This document shows positions 22,004-22,239 of a stretch of DNA of 22,239 nt, piece by piece. Each line of letters opens with the position of its first letter. The stretch's first letter is position 1. Both the position numbers and the translations under genes were made by a program. Location: the NCBI GenBank assembly GCA_019648995.1, contig BLXT01000545.1, positions 151,855 through 174,093 on the forward strand. The letters run 5' to 3'. The notes under the pieces are model-generated. The model ran no database searches and was not told where the DNA came from. It worked only from the letters and a program-made list of their open reading frames with translations. The stretch is from Plakobranchus ocellatus (taxonomy: Eukaryota > Mollusca > Gastropoda > Plakobranchidae).

Positions 22004-22047
22004 CACGACAGACCGCTCGTTGGCTGATGGATAAAACAAAAGGACAT
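22003..22047 (-). promoter_or_regulatory. Upstream ORF (14 codons) overlapping the main start as TGATG
   Basis: An ATG at 22047-22045, with A at -3, opens a 14-codon frame (MSFCFIHQPTSGLS) whose TGA at 22005-22003 shares its last base with the main ATG (22003-22001). Such overlaps permit termination-reinitiation and usually dampen translation of the main frame. Use depends on the leader really containing this stretch. Confidence 0.5.
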
Positions 22048-22068
22048 GTTGTTTGATTTGAGGGTATG
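22004..22068 (-). promoter_or_regulatory. 5' UTR part of exon 1 with probable splice acceptor at 22069-22070
   Basis: Upstream of the start codon the minus strand shows a pyrimidine-rich stretch (CCTCTTCTCTCGTCCTGCTC) followed by ATTGCGCAG, a good acceptor with a plausible branch site CTCAT. This suggests the start-codon exon begins at 22068 and that the true transcription start and promoter lie outside the window. It would also place the TA microsatellite in an intron, not in a promoter. The segment has no stop in the main frame, so it could be coding if an upstream exon supplies an ATG. Confidence 0.5.
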
Positions 22069-22108
22069 CTGCGCAATGAGCAGGACGAGAGAAGAGGCAC
22101 GGAAGGCG

Positions 22109-22158
22109 TATATATATTTATACAACATATATGTATATGTATGCATATATGCATGTAA

Positions 22159-22203
<45 letters not shown>

Positions 22204-22207
22204 CATA

Positions 22208-22239
<32 letters not shown>
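22109..22239. repeat. (TA)n/(TATG) compound microsatellite
   Basis: The right edge of the window is an imperfect TA dinucleotide tract with interspersed CATA, GTAT and GCAT units. The purest run starts near 22163. Apparent ORFs here encode only Tyr-Ile and similar repeats and are artefacts. It probably lies in an intron upstream of coding exon 1. Confidence 0.95.

Noticed and set aside
22003-22206. Tyr-Ile-rich frames through the TA microsatellite.
   Set aside because: Pure repeat translation. Only the last 14 codons (from the ATG at 22047) are considered, as an upstream ORF.

Overview
The window is animal nuclear DNA. It is AT-rich, rich in microsatellites, and contains one intron-rich protein-coding gene on the minus strand. 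That gene encodes a divalent-metal/proton symporter of the NRAMP family (SLC11; DMT1/Malvolio type). Thirteen coding exons with GT-AG borders and matching phases can be joined from 22003 down to 4043. They give a 550-residue protein, close to the length I recall for vertebrate DMT1 (about 560). The TM1 metal-binding DPGN motif, the TM6 A-x-x-MPHN motif and the conserved TM7-TM11 segments are intact. I cannot name the species. The non-vertebrate sequence, AT richness and repeat style suggest a marine or freshwater invertebrate, possibly a mollusc or echinoderm (inference, low confidence).

Layout, reading the gene 5' to 3' (right to left): 22239-22069 is a TA-rich microsatellite and a probable splice acceptor. 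22068-21881 is the first visible exon with a short upstream ORF and the start codon. Intron 1 carries a 723-bp element with terminal inverted repeats flanked by TTAA. Coding exons 2-12 lie between 20372 and 11956, separated by introns of about 0.35-1.5 kb. Intron 10 holds a degenerate SINE-like direct repeat. Exon 12 is followed by a 7.8-kb intron and a terminal exon (4132-4043) encoding the cytosolic tail. 4042-1 is probably 3' UTR and downstream sequence with several microsatellites.

The points of most biological interest are local to this gene. Two C-termini are possible: splicing to the distant exon 13, or reading 12 nt into intron 12 to a stop. Two tiny in-frame exons (48 and 33 nt) build the extracellular TM7-TM8 loop, with a glycosylation sequon made across their junction. 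A 14-codon upstream ORF has a stop that overlaps the main start codon as TGATG. No canonical iron-responsive-element loop sequence is present in the expected 3' UTR. I found no second gene, RNA gene, CRISPR array or undescribed multi-gene system.
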